Shown piece by piece: positions 16,631-27,084 of a stretch of DNA of 64,000 nucleotides. Made by a program: the position numbers and the translations under genes. Each line of letters opens with the position of its first letter. Within the stretch, counting starts at the first letter, position 1. The notes below the pieces were generated by a model. The model was not told where the DNA came from. It searched no databases and was given only the letters and a program-made list of their open reading frames with translations. This DNA comes from Myxococcales bacterium (GTDB lineage: Bacteria; Myxococcota_A; Polyangia; Polyangiales; JAFGIB01): NCBI GenBank assembly GCA_029880325.1, contig JAOUOP010000015.1:1-64000 (forward strand), in the 5' to 3' direction.

Positions 16631-17499
16631 GGGGCGCCTTCCACCGTGCGGCAAGTCTCGTCTGTCTCGCAGTTGGGAGCTGCCAGGTCGCAGGTCTGCA
16701 TGCAGCGGGCCTGCGCATCGACACCGACGCAGACCGAGCCGCTGGCGCAGTCGTTGGCGAAGCCGCAGCTGTCGCCCGCTGTAGCCTGCCCCGCCGGCAG
16801 GCACGCCATGCAGGGCGGATCGATGGCGAGGGGATAGCAGCCGAGGCCGTCGCCGCAGTCGTCGCCCAGCAGGTCGCAGCCGTCGCAGCGATCGCAGAGG
16901 GCGGCGCCGGTGGTTTCGTCGGTGGCGTCGAGCAGCTCGATGCGGCAGAACTGGCCGGCCGGGCAGCCCGAGGTGCGATTCAGATCACAGCAGTATCTGC
17001 GGCATAGCCCCTGGTTTCCAGAAGCCGTGCAGTCCAGGCCCGTCGCGCATTGCCGCTGCGAGCTGCAGGGCTCGCCGTCGAGACCCGTGCCCGCTTCGAG
17101 GCAGGCGGTCGCGACGTCGGCCACGCCGGCGTCTTCGTCGGGGCTGGAGGAGGCGAGCGTCAGGACGCAGCTGCTGCCGGTCTCGCAGGAGTCCGGATCC
17201 CGGAGGTCGCAGCTGCCTTCGGGGCCGCAGCTCTTGGTGGGAGTGGGGGCGGAGGCGGTGGCGTCCGGTTGGGACGCGTCTTGAGCCGGCATGGCGGCGT
17301 CGACGTCGACGCTGGCGTCGGGCAAAGCCGTTTCTGATGGCGTCTTCTTGCCGGTGGTCGCCGGCTGGCTGCTGTCGTTATGGGATGAATCGCAGGCGAG
17401 CGTGAGCAGCGATAGCAGCAGCGGCAGAGCCCATCGCGAGGGCGCTCCGGCGCGACCATCAAGCTCGGGTGAAGTCGAATCGGGCCGGCGTCGAGACAC
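16597..17499 (-). CDS. cysteine-rich predicted lipoprotein
   Basis: The signal segment (RWALPLLLSLLTLACDSS) has a good lipobox. No ATG lies close upstream of it, so I place the start at the GTG at 17499 (300 residues); an open frame reaches back to 17712 but that part is not protein-like. A Ser/Thr/Asp/Ala-rich spacer of about 65 residues follows the lipid anchor. The rest has many Cys pairs (for example SCGPEGSCDLRD, QRQCATGLDC, CPAGQFC, DCGDGLGC, DCASGSVC), the pattern of short disulfide-bonded repeats common in myxobacterial surface proteins. No enzyme motif is seen. It is convergent with, and overlaps by 34 bp, the end of the subtilase gene. Function unknown; the start codon is uncertain. 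Confidence 0.65.
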   Translation of the reverse strand: MSRRRPDSTSPELDGRAGAPSRWALPLLLSLLTLACDSSHNDSSQPATTGKKTPSETALPDASVDVDAAMPAQDASQPDATASAPTPTKSCGPEGSCDLRDPDSCETGSSCVLTLASSSPDEDAGVADVATACLEAGTGLDGEPCSSQRQCATGLDCTASGNQGLCRRYCCDLNRTSGCPAGQFCRIELLDATDETTGAALCDRCDGCDLLGDDCGDGLGCYPLAIDPPCMACLPAGQATAGDSCGFANDCASGSVCVGVDAQARCMQTCDLAAPNCETDETCRTVEGAPYGDGVGLCAS

Positions 17500-17575
17500 T
17501 GCGCTGAGTTGGCACAGTCTTCGCCAGCGCGCAAGCGCATGGGGCCGGGGCCTTTCCCTGCTAGGATTTCGAGTG

Positions 17576-17879
17576 ATGGCTCTGGATCCGAAATTCTTGA
17601 AGGCCGAAGAACTCGGAATCCGCCTGGAGATCGTGGCGGGGCTTCCGATCTGGGAGGCGCATCCGGTGTGGAAGCACCAGAAGGCCATCGACCGGATTCG
17701 AGCTTCGATCACCCGCTCTGGTGAGAACTGTGAGTGTGTGCACGCCTCGGACGTCTACGTGCTCTTCGGTTTTTGATCCGTCGACGCTGCTCGTGCTGCA
17801 CACCCGCAAGGACGGGACGACCCGCAACATCGCTCCCTACACGGTTGACCTGGAGTGCGGTTGTTCGGTGGTCGTGTGA
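17576..17879 (+). pseudogene. remnant of an Uma2-family (DUF820) nuclease gene
   Basis: An ATG at 17576 opens a protein with the N-terminal look of the myxobacterial Uma2/DUF820 family: a leucine-rich start, IRLEIVAGLPIWEAHPVWKH, then IDRIRASI and a short Cys-containing segment. The frame stops at 17776. Shifting frame by one base at a run of five T (17769-17773) restores the usual C-terminal block (DPSTLLVLHTRKDGTTRNI ... LECGCS) to a stop at 17879. Even with the shift repaired the product is only about 100 residues, roughly half the family length. The central part carrying the PD-(D/E)XK catalytic residues is missing. So the gene carries an internal deletion plus a frameshift and is almost certainly dead. 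The family assignment is from recognition, not a search. Confidence 0.6.
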
Positions 17880-17914
17880 TGGATGCGGGCCCGATGACCC
17901 CGACGCGGCCTGCC

Positions 17915-19189
17915 TCAGTCTCGGTAGCGAAAGCTCGCTTCGCGCGTGGGGCCCACCGAGATCCAACCCAGTGGCACGCCCACGAGCGCTTCGATGCGCT
18001 CGAGGTAGGCGCGGGCTTCACCCGGTAGCTGGCCGCGGCTGCGCACCTCGCTGGTGTCGCAGCGCCAGCCCGGTAGGGTCTCGTAGACGGGGCGCGCGCG
18101 TTGGAGCTTGAAGGCGGGCAGGAAACGTTCGCTGGCTGCGCCGTCGAGTTCGTAGGCGTGGCAGATCTTCAGCGATGGTTCCGGGTCGAGTATGTCGAGC
18201 ATGGTCACGGCCAGCTCGGTGGCGCCCTGGGCGCGTGCGCCGTGGCGGGTGGCGACCGCATCGAAGTGGCCGATGCGACGAGGGCGACCGGTGGTGCGGC
18301 CGTATTCGCCGCCGCGGTCGCGCAACAGGGCTGCTTCGCGCGCATCGAGCTCGCTGACGAAGGGGCCGGCGCCGACGCAGGTGCTGTAGGCCTTGGTGAC
18401 GGCGATCACGCGCTCGATGGCCCAGGGCGGTAGGCCGGCGCCGACGCAGGCGTAGCCCGCGAGGGTGGAGCTCGAAGTGCTATAGGGGTAGATGCCGTGG
18501 TCGGGATCGCGTAGGGCGCCGAGCTGGGCTTCGAGCAGGATGCCTTTGTCCTGGGTCAGCGCCTGATGCAATAGTTCACTGCTGTCGCAGACGCGGGGCT
18601 CGAGCCAGCGTGCCCAGCGTTCCATGGCGTGCTCGAGTCCGGCCCGATCGACCGGCGCTGCGCCGTGGCGCGCCGATAGCCAAAGGTCTGTGTGTTGGAG
18701 GACTTCGGCCGTGCGCTCGCGGCGGCGTTCGCTGTCGAGTAGTTCACCCACGGTCAGGCCGAGCTTGCGATACTTGTCGCCGTAGCAGGGCGCGATGCCA
18801 CTTCGGGTTGAACCGAAGCTCCTGTCGCCGAGCCGCTCTTCTTCGAGGGCGTCGAGCTGGGCGTGATGGGGCAGGAGCACCTGGGCGCGGTCGGAGACCC
18901 GGACGTCGGGTGTTGGCAGTCCCATGTGTGCCAGCGCTTCGAACTCGCCGCGCAGGGCGTCGCGGTCGAGTGCCATGCCCGGGCCGAGCAGGCTCTGCAC
19001 CCCGGGCCACAGCACGCCGCAGGGCAGCTGGTGCAACACGAAGCTGCGCCCGCCATCGACGACGGTATGCCCCGCGTTCTTGCCGCCCTGAAAGCGCACC
19101 ACGAGATCGGCGTTCCGGGCCAGCATGTGCGTCAACTTGCCCTTGCCCTCGTCACCCCAATTGGCTCCCACGATAGCTGTCACCGGCAT
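17915..19189 (-). CDS. purA: adenylosuccinate synthetase
   Basis: A 424-residue enzyme, normal length for PurA, joining IMP and aspartate with GTP to make adenylosuccinate in AMP synthesis. The GTP/IMP loop reads GANWGDEGKGK (Asp13 is the catalytic base; the usual Gln at position 10 is Asn), followed by KNAGHT with His41. SGIAPCYGDKYRK replaces the textbook GIGPAY segment. LEAQLGALRDPDHGIYPYS stands where most enzymes have EGAQGxxLDxDxGTYPxVTSSN, and GEYGRTTGRPRR is the GTP/aspartate loop. The EAQLG-type signature belongs to a known divergent PurA subgroup rather than to damage, since all catalytic residues are kept. The start is backed by an AGGAGGT ribosome-binding site about 4 bases upstream. 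The gene stands alone: no pur genes flank it. Confidence 0.93.
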   Translation of the reverse strand: MPVTAIVGANWGDEGKGKLTHMLARNADLVVRFQGGKNAGHTVVDGGRSFVLHQLPCGVLWPGVQSLLGPGMALDRDALRGEFEALAHMGLPTPDVRVSDRAQVLLPHHAQLDALEEERLGDRSFGSTRSGIAPCYGDKYRKLGLTVGELLDSERRRERTAEVLQHTDLWLSARHGAAPVDRAGLEHAMERWARWLEPRVCDSSELLHQALTQDKGILLEAQLGALRDPDHGIYPYSTSSSTLAGYACVGAGLPPWAIERVIAVTKAYSTCVGAGPFVSELDAREAALLRDRGGEYGRTTGRPRRIGHFDAVATRHGARAQGATELAVTMLDILDPEPSLKICHAYELDGAASERFLPAFKLQRARPVYETLPGWRCDTSEVRSRGQLPGEARAYLERIEALVGVPLGWISVGPTREASFRYRD

Positions 19190-19470
19190 TTGGACCTCCT
19201 CGGTTGCGTGCCGCGTGGCCGATCATTGGAGGTGCCGCTAAATAAGTCCAATGGATGTTAACGATACCCAGGATAATGAAACCCTATGGGATGCGGGCTG
19301 GCGCCGACCATGGGTATCCCACGTCTGCTCTCGGGTGGCCGTGAAGGCCGTGGGGGGGATGGCAGGCCCTAACCTGGCACAGTCGTGCTAACCGCCAGCG
19401 AGCCCTTGGAGACGGCCGTGTGGATGCTTCTGGTGCACGCGGTATGACACGGCAGCTTTTGCCCTGCTCA

Positions 19471-20838
19471 CTACCTGCCAGCTTTGCGCCGCACGATCAG
19501 GTACTCGTAGGAAAGCGTCATCAGTCGGGTCAGGGCGTCGAGGGCGCCGAAGCTGGTGACGGCGAGGGGGGCGTCGCCAGCGTCGGCGTAGATCAGGTTG
19601 ACCAGGCGGTCCTTGATGGTCACCGGGAAGACTGCGGCGGCGCCGGCCCGGGCGCCCGGGACCTCGACCAGGACGTTGGCGTCGGCGAGCGAGTCGCCGG
19701 TCTGGACGCGCGCGCCGCTGCGCTGTTCGAGCATTCGCGTGAGGAAGCAGGCTTCGCCCAGGTCGATGGGGCGGCCGTGCATCAGGCGTACGCCACCGGT
19801 ATCGACGACGCCGTGGCACTGCAGGTAGTTCGGGTGCAGCACGAAGAGGGCGGCGCGTTCGGCGAAGAGGCCGGCCAGCTCCAGCGAAAGCTCGAGCAGC
19901 CGGTCGCGCTCGTTGACTTCAAGTAGTTCGCGCTCGAGGGCGGCGATGCGCAGCGGCGTGGGCGGCTCGGGCGACTCGGCTCGGGGGGCTCGCACTTCGA
20001 GCGCACCCATGGGGATCGGCGGCGGCGGGATGCTGGCGGCGAGGTTGGTCAAGGGACGCAACTCGGGTAGCGGAGCGTCGGCGATGGGCGAAAACGGCGG
20101 CGGCGGCACGCTCGCGGCCGGTCTCAGGGTGTCGCGGATGTTGATGCGGTTCGCGTCCGTGGTCTCGCGCTGGGTGTGAGCCGCCAGTTGACCGCCGATG
20201 CTGCGCAACTGCAGCTGGCGCACCGCGCCCAGCTGGGTTCCAAGGGCAGGCGTCAGGTCGGCTTGGCTGTCGGTGGTCGGTTCGCCAGCGCCGGGAGCTT
20301 CGTCGGGCGCCGGGTCCGAGCCCCTGGGCACCGCGGTCGAGGCATCGGCGTGGACAGGGCGGATGCCGATGGGCACTTTCCACAGCCGGTACAAGAGATC
20401 GTGCATGGCGGCTTCGGGCAGCACGTAGGGCTCGATGCGGCAGCCGGTGGCGAAGCGTAGCTCGTCGATCACGACCGGGTCGCGCGGATCGAGCACCGCC
20501 GCGTGCAGTAGCGCCCCTTCCAGCTGCAGCGGCACGAAGCGAATGGTTTCGACGGCACTGCGGCTGGCGCGATTGATGGCCGCGCGCTGTGGCTGCATCA
20601 GCCATTTGCGCGGTGGCAAGGCCACGCCATGGTAGGCCGAAAGCAGCCGCGAGAGCTGGGGCAGCTGGACGATGCCCTGGTCCAGGAGGTTGGTGCCCAG
20701 CCGCGCGCCGTAGAGGCCCTGATGCTTGAGGGTTTCGTCGAGCTGGGCGCGCGTGATCACGCCCTGTTGGCAGAGGTATTCCCCGAAGCGCTCGCCCGAG
20801 GCCGGCGTCGGCGAAGGTGGCTCGTCCCCGCTCGGCAT
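19471..20838 (-). CDS. MshEN-domain protein with C-terminal GAF-like domain
   Basis: 455 residues. Residues about 15-80 (FGEYLCQQGVITRAQLDETL, then a G-x-LG-x-x-L-x-x-x-G segment) match the MshEN/GspE N-terminal fold, which in type IV pilus and type II secretion ATPases binds cyclic di-GMP. There is no ATPase domain. A Pro/Ala-rich linker (about residues 165-310) leads to a coiled segment (ALERELLEVNERDRLLELSL) and a GAF-like C-terminal domain of about 130 residues. The ATG lies one base after the glmM stop (TGAGATG), with GAGGTG inside glmM serving as ribosome-binding site, so it is translationally coupled to glmM. A role as a cyclic di-GMP-responsive adaptor is inferred; many myxobacterial proteins share this architecture without a known partner. 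Confidence 0.75.
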   Translation of the reverse strand: MPSGDEPPSPTPASGERFGEYLCQQGVITRAQLDETLKHQGLYGARLGTNLLDQGIVQLPQLSRLLSAYHGVALPPRKWLMQPQRAAINRASRSAVETIRFVPLQLEGALLHAAVLDPRDPVVIDELRFATGCRIEPYVLPEAAMHDLLYRLWKVPIGIRPVHADASTAVPRGSDPAPDEAPGAGEPTTDSQADLTPALGTQLGAVRQLQLRSIGGQLAAHTQRETTDANRINIRDTLRPAASVPPPPFSPIADAPLPELRPLTNLAASIPPPPIPMGALEVRAPRAESPEPPTPLRIAALERELLEVNERDRLLELSLELAGLFAERAALFVLHPNYLQCHGVVDTGGVRLMHGRPIDLGEACFLTRMLEQRSGARVQTGDSLADANVLVEVPGARAGAAAVFPVTIKDRLVNLIYADAGDAPLAVTSFGALDALTRLMTLSYEYLIVRRKAGR

Positions 20839-20839
20839 C

Positions 20840-22198
<1,359 letters not shown>

Positions 22199-22277
22199 GG
22201 TCGGGGCTTTTCCAGGTCGTTTTGGAACGCGGTGCGTCGCCGGGGAATGGGGGCGACGCGAGCCTAGAGCACCGGTC

Positions 22278-22420
22278 GGTTTGAAACCACCATAACTTCG
22301 CCAGGGAGAGCGGGCTCAGGGTGCCGGCAGGGCGCCGAAGTCGTAGCCCAGCTGCATCGAGGCGCCCCGCCGGCACCCTGAGCCCGCTCCCCCTGGCGAA
22401 TTCCCCGCTGGTTTCAAACC
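22278..22420. repeat. long intergenic inverted repeat (hairpin) between tamB and glmM
   Basis: Two 40-base arms, 22297-22336 and 22361-22400, are reverse complements at 38 of 40 positions and are separated by a 24-base loop. Outside a small unpaired stretch, a further 12 bases pair perfectly (22278-22289 with 22409-22420, GGTTTGAAACCA type). The structure fills most of the 242 bp between the tamB stop and the glmM start. No T-run follows on the minus strand, so it is not a standard intrinsic terminator. It could be a MITE-like insertion, an RNA processing or stability element, or an attenuator acting between tamB and glmM. No target-site duplication is obvious. Confidence 0.85.
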
Positions 22421-22440
22421 TGCCAGAAGGCGGTCGTTGG

Positions 22441-25400
22441 TCAGGGCTCCCAGGTCACGTCCAGGCCCCAGTTGTTCTGGCCGAACTTGCCCGAGCCCAC
22501 GATGTTGTGTGGGAAGTAAAGTTCGATCAGGAAGTCCAGGCGATTGGAGGTTTCTTCGCCGGCGATCTGGTCGGTACCGTCGTCATCGGGCTGGTCGCCG
22601 CGGGTGTAGGCGCCCTCCAGGTACACGCGTTCGACCAGCGAGCGCATGAATTTGGGCACGAGCGCGGAGCTGTACATGCCGGCCTTGATGCGCGTGGCGC
22701 TGCGGTCGCCGCGGCGCTCGATGCCGATTTGGGGCGCCGCTTCTCCCAGGCCCTCGCGGCTGATCAGGGTGAGCACGCCGCCGGCCATGCCCGCGACGCC
22801 GGTGACCAGGGCGTCGGCCGCCTCGTCGGCCTGCTGCTGGGCCATGGGGTCGTCGGTGACGCAGCGACCGGCCACCAGGTACATGGCGCCGCCGCTGTCG
22901 CCGGGGCAGGCGTCGGTCGTGAAGTGGACTTCGGGCTCGAGCAGGGTGCCGCCGACGTTGACGGTGATGGGGCTGGCTCCGGCCAGCAGCGGCTCGTGCA
23001 CCGCCGTGAGATTGACCTCGGGGTTCCAGTCGGTGCCGCCGTCGAAGCGCAGGCGCCCGTGTTGCACCACGAAGCGCTTGCCCATGACCTCGAACTCGCC
23101 GTGCTCGAACAGGACGTAGCCGCCCACGTGCAGGTTCGGGTTGATGTACTTGACCGCCAGCTCCGTGCGAACCCAGACGTCGAAGTCGTTGCGCTCCACG
23201 TGGATCAGGTTGCGCCCGTCGAGCATCAGCTCCACCGGGTAGGGTTCGATCAGCTCGGGGAGCTTGTCGCTGACGATGTGGATGTCGGGGTGGGCTTCCA
23301 GTGGCTGCAGGGTGCGCTTGCTGGCGTCGGGCAGATCCACCGCCAGGTCGTGGATCTTGACCACGGCCCGGGTGCGCTCGGGTTCGATGTCGGCGTCGAC
23401 CGCGGCGCTGCCGGTCATCCAGGCCAGGTCGGCGCCTTCGCGCTGGATCGGCAGCTGCTTCATCGACACGGCCATGCGGGCCCGTCGCGGCCACAGGCCG
23501 TCGAAGCCGAGACCACCGGCGCTGTTGAGGTGGCCGTCACCGGCGCGCGCATGCAGGTGCTCGACCTTGGCCCAGTTGCCGCGGAAGTCGACGCGGGCCT
23601 CGAGCTGTTCGAGGCGCTGGCCGGTGGCGAGCATGTAGAGCTGGCCGTCGTGCACGTGCACCTTGCCCTCGGCGCGCACGCGCTCGAGGGGCCCGGCGAG
23701 GTGGACCTTGCCGTGGGCCCGGGCGCGGGCGTCGATGATGCCGGGGATGCGGTCGAGCAGGGGCTTGAGCTCGGAGTCGTCGAGGGTGAGATCGGCTTCG
23801 ATCTGGGAGTCGGGCTGCAGTGTCGGCAGCACCGCAAGCGGGCCCCAGTCGAGCTCGGCGGTGCCCTTGAGGCGCCCGTCGCCGCCGTGGCAGCCGGAAA
23901 GGCCGGCGCCGAATTTCATGCGCTCGCGGTCGGCGTCGACGCGGATGCGCATGCGAATCGGGTCCGAGCGGCAGCTCTTGACGGTCCTGCGATCGCGTTC
24001 GGTGATGCCGAAGCCGCGCCCGGCGCCCGGCGTGCGTTGGACGCGCGGTACGAAGCGGCTGTTGGCGGCGAAGACCAGCAGCGGTTCGGCGCCGCGTCCG
24101 CCGTCGACCTCGAGTTCGCCGCGCAGCTGGCCCGAGCCCAGCTCGCAGAGGTAGGGCACGTCCTGCAGGCGCTCGAGCTCGATGCGGGCACTGGCGCGAA
24201 AGCGGTCGGGCATCTCCACGGCTTCGCCTTCGAGCCAGCGGTCGATGGGAGTGTCCACCGTGCCCTCGATGGTGGCCACTTGGTTGTCCGCCAGCGCAAG
24301 GGCGGCCAGCAGCTCGGTGCGCGCCTGCTGCAGGTCCAGGGTGCCCTCGAGCTTCACGCTGGAGTCGCGGCCGCAGCCGTGGCCGATGTCGGCTTGCTCG
24401 AGGGCGGCGAAGAAGCGCACGAAGCCGGTGGAGATGCCGTCCTGCTTGCTCAGCTCGAAGTGGGTGGCGACCTCGATGGGGTAGGGCACCAGAAGCGGCA
24501 CGGTGCCGGGCATGCGGTCGAGGCGGCGCCTGAGCGTCTGTCCGGAGAAGGACCAGGGGCCCTTGCGCAGCTGCTCTTCGGCGATGCTGAAGTCCTCCAG
24601 GGCGGCGGCCAGATCCAGCGGCAGCGAGCCCGAGACGATCGCCAGGGCGCCGCCGTCGTCGCCGATGGCCAGGTTGGCGCGCAGCTCATGCTCGTCCTGG
24701 ATGATGTCGGCCACGATGGTCAGCTCGCCCCAGCCCGGAATCGCGATCGGCGCCAGGCTGAGCTGGCCGTCGATGCGCGGTTTGTGGCGTGTGCCGCCCA
24801 GGTGCAGCTGGCCGTCGATGGCGCCTTCGATCTCGGCCTCGCGAAATTGCGGAATCATGGAGAGCGCGAGACCGTCGGTGCTTAGCTCCAGGTCATATTC
24901 CGCTTCTTGTAGGGCCAACAGCGGGTCCTCGAGGCTCCTATCCACCTGGCCGCGTCCAGCCACGCGCAGCACACCGCGTTCGCCCAGGTCGACCTCGCCG
25001 TCCAACTCCATCGCGCCTTCACGGTAAGTCAACATGTAGAGGGCGTTGACGTCTTCGATGGTGGAAATCGCGCCCTGTCGCAGCGCGCCCTGCACCAGCA
25101 GCTCGGGATCCTCGATATTGCCGCTGAGCTGCAGCATGGTGTCGGCCCGGCCCTCGCGCAACGGGAACGACTCGCCCCACAGCGCGCGCACCACCTTCAA
25201 GTCGAAATCCTGTAGCTGGGCTTGCACGCTGTCCTCGCCGTCGGCATACAGCCGTCCTCCCAGCTCCAGGCGCTGGGAGCGGTTGGCCAGGCGCAGAAGG
25301 TCGAGTTCCACCGCGTCCTTGCCCACCACGCGCAGTCCGCGCAGGCTGCCGCGCCAGGTGCCGTCGCCGACCACGACCTCGATGGGATCGGCGTCGATGC

Positions 25401-27084
25401 TGAAGCCCGTGGGCTCGGCGGCGATATTGGCTTCCAGGTTGAAGGTGCGGCGGCCGGCCTGGATGAACTGGCCCCCGGCCTTGTAATTCTTGGGGCCGCC
25501 CTTGAGGGTCAGCGCGGCGTCGCCCATGGCGTAGGGGCCCAGGTAGACCTGGCGGCCGTCGACGTCGAGGTCCAGGGCTGGGCGCTCGGGGTCGCCGCGG
25601 GCGCTGCCCTCGAGGGTGAGGCGTTTGGCGCGCAGCACGCCGTACTCCACGTCGCGCAGCACGATGCGGCCGCGGAAGTCGAGGCGGCCGCGCAGGTAGT
25701 TCTTGCTGCTGACGCGCACGTCGGCTTCGAGCGAGGCGCGCGCGCCGGGCAGCAGGCGCGCAAGGTTCGGTTCGCGTTCGATGCGGGCGATGCGCCCCCG
25801 TACGCGCACCGAGAGGCTCCCATCCTCGGCGATGTTGCCGTCGACGCGCACGTTGCCGCCAGCGGGGCTGCCGCGCAGGCGCTTGACCTCGACGCCGTCG
25901 TCGCCGATCACGCCCTCGATGGTGATGGCCGGCAGCCGCAGGCGTTTGTAGAGCATGGGCGCGAGCGTGGCCTTGAATTCGGGCGGCTGGTCGTCGGGGC
26001 GAGTCTGGATCTCGAAGGCGCCCTCCACCTCCAGGTTGGGCATGTCGGGCAAGGCGCGTTTTAGTTTTAGCGCGGGGCTCGCGATTGCCACGCGCACGCC
26101 GTCGCGCTCGCTGATGGCGCCTTCGACGCGCACAGGACCCGCCTCCGATTGCAGATCGGCCTCGATGGTCAGGTTTTCGAAGGGACCGTGCAGGCGGAAG
26201 TCGCCGCTGAGGGGCATGTCGAGCTTGGGCATCCAGTCGTAGCCCAATCCGACCAGGGTCTCCGAGCGGATCTCGTGCACCTTGACTCGCAGGTCGAGTT
26301 CGTCCGCGGTGTCTTCAGGACCCGGTGGCCGCTTGAGCGAGATGTGGGCGTCGGCCACCTCGAGCCCGGTCGCGCCCTCGCGCGTGGCGCGGGCCTCGAG
26401 CTCTACGCCTTCATTCGGCGCGGTGGAGATGGTGCCGCGCAAGGACTCGACGCGGCCCGGGAAGTCGAAGGGCGCGACCACGTCGCCGCTGGCCTGGTCC
26501 AGCTGCACGCGCACTTCGTCTTCGATGGTGAGCCGACCGCGCGCATGTACGTCGCGGGCGTCGAGGCCCTCGAGCCCCAGAAGGTCGCCGCGCAGCCGCA
26601 GGCCGCGCACCTCGATGCCGTCGACGATCACGCGCGTGGGCTCGGAGCCAGGAGCGCCGGGCACGGCGGCGTCGAAGCTCTCGATCAGGCTCGGCAGGCC
26701 GCTGCCGTCGTCGATCAGGATGGCCTCGGCGCCATCGAGGCGCGCGCTGCGGATGCGGATGGGAGCGCCGCGCAGCACCGCCGGATCCAGCTCGGGCACG
26801 ATGGTCAGGCGCTCGGCGCCGATCACGCGTCGGCCCTTGGGGTCGTAGACCGTCACGTTGCGAAACTCGAGCGCGCGCGGGTCCAGGGAGTCGATGGCGC
26901 CGATGGTCAGGGTGCCCGTGATCTCGCCGGAGGCCGCGCTGCCGAGCCAGGCGGCGATCACCCGGCGCGCAAGCGGCAGCTGCAGATGCAGCACCGTGCT
27001 GAGTACCAGCGCCAAACTCAGCACGACGATGGCCAGCAGGTTCTTGCCGATGAAGCGGGCCGTGCGGCGCAGCAGCCGGCGCAT
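22441..27084 (-). CDS. tamB: translocation and assembly module protein TamB
   Basis: About 1,547 residues. A single N-terminal membrane anchor follows a basic start (RRLLRRTARF, then NLLAIVVLSLALVLSTVL). The rest is a long repetitive beta-rich region of the DUF490/TamB and AsmA-like type, with short repeats such as GTLTIGAIDSLDPRALEFRN and a C-terminal domain ending near GKFGQNNWGLDVTWEP. TamB spans the periplasm as a beta-taco groove and works with TamA in the assembly of outer-membrane proteins and lipid traffic. The ATG at 27084 overlaps the tamA stop by one base (TGATG), so the two are co-translated; a TTG one codon upstream is a less likely start. Order tamA-tamB is the standard arrangement. 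Confidence 0.9.
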   Translation of the reverse strand: MRRLLRRTARFIGKNLLAIVVLSLALVLSTVLHLQLPLARRVIAAWLGSAASGEITGTLTIGAIDSLDPRALEFRNVTVYDPKGRRVIGAERLTIVPELDPAVLRGAPIRIRSARLDGAEAILIDDGSGLPSLIESFDAAVPGAPGSEPTRVIVDGIEVRGLRLRGDLLGLEGLDARDVHARGRLTIEDEVRVQLDQASGDVVAPFDFPGRVESLRGTISTAPNEGVELEARATREGATGLEVADAHISLKRPPGPEDTADELDLRVKVHEIRSETLVGLGYDWMPKLDMPLSGDFRLHGPFENLTIEADLQSEAGPVRVEGAISERDGVRVAIASPALKLKRALPDMPNLEVEGAFEIQTRPDDQPPEFKATLAPMLYKRLRLPAITIEGVIGDDGVEVKRLRGSPAGGNVRVDGNIAEDGSLSVRVRGRIARIEREPNLARLLPGARASLEADVRVSSKNYLRGRLDFRGRIVLRDVEYGVLRAKRLTLEGSARGDPERPALDLDVDGRQVYLGPYAMGDAALTLKGGPKNYKAGGQFIQAGRRTFNLEANIAAEPTGFSIDADPIEVVVGDGTWRGSLRGLRVVGKDAVELDLLRLANRSQRLELGGRLYADGEDSVQAQLQDFDLKVVRALWGESFPLREGRADTMLQLSGNIEDPELLVQGALRQGAISTIEDVNALYMLTYREGAMELDGEVDLGERGVLRVAGRGQVDRSLEDPLLALQEAEYDLELSTDGLALSMIPQFREAEIEGAIDGQLHLGGTRHKPRIDGQLSLAPIAIPGWGELTIVADIIQDEHELRANLAIGDDGGALAIVSGSLPLDLAAALEDFSIAEEQLRKGPWSFSGQTLRRRLDRMPGTVPLLVPYPIEVATHFELSKQDGISTGFVRFFAALEQADIGHGCGRDSSVKLEGTLDLQQARTELLAALALADNQVATIEGTVDTPIDRWLEGEAVEMPDRFRASARIELERLQDVPYLCELGSGQLRGELEVDGGRGAEPLLVFAANSRFVPRVQRTPGAGRGFGITERDRRTVKSCRSDPIRMRIRVDADRERMKFGAGLSGCHGGDGRLKGTAELDWGPLAVLPTLQPDSQIEADLTLDDSELKPLLDRIPGIIDARARAHGKVHLAGPLERVRAEGKVHVHDGQLYMLATGQRLEQLEARVDFRGNWAKVEHLHARAGDGHLNSAGGLGFDGLWPRRARMAVSMKQLPIQREGADLAWMTGSAAVDADIEPERTRAVVKIHDLAVDLPDASKRTLQPLEAHPDIHIVSDKLPELIEPYPVELMLDGRNLIHVERNDFDVWVRTELAVKYINPNLHVGGYVLFEHGEFEVMGKRFVVQHGRLRFDGGTDWNPEVNLTAVHEPLLAGASPITVNVGGTLLEPEVHFTTDACPGDSGGAMYLVAGRCVTDDPMAQQQADEAADALVTGVAGMAGGVLTLISREGLGEAAPQIGIERRGDRSATRIKAGMYSSALVPKFMRSLVERVYLEGAYTRGDQPDDDGTDQIAGEETSNRLDFLIELYFPHNIVGSGKFGQNNWGLDVTWEP

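Noticed and set aside
22278..22420. Considered as an intrinsic terminator for tamB.
   Set aside because: The stem is far too long and no T-run follows in the minus direction; listed as an inverted repeat instead.
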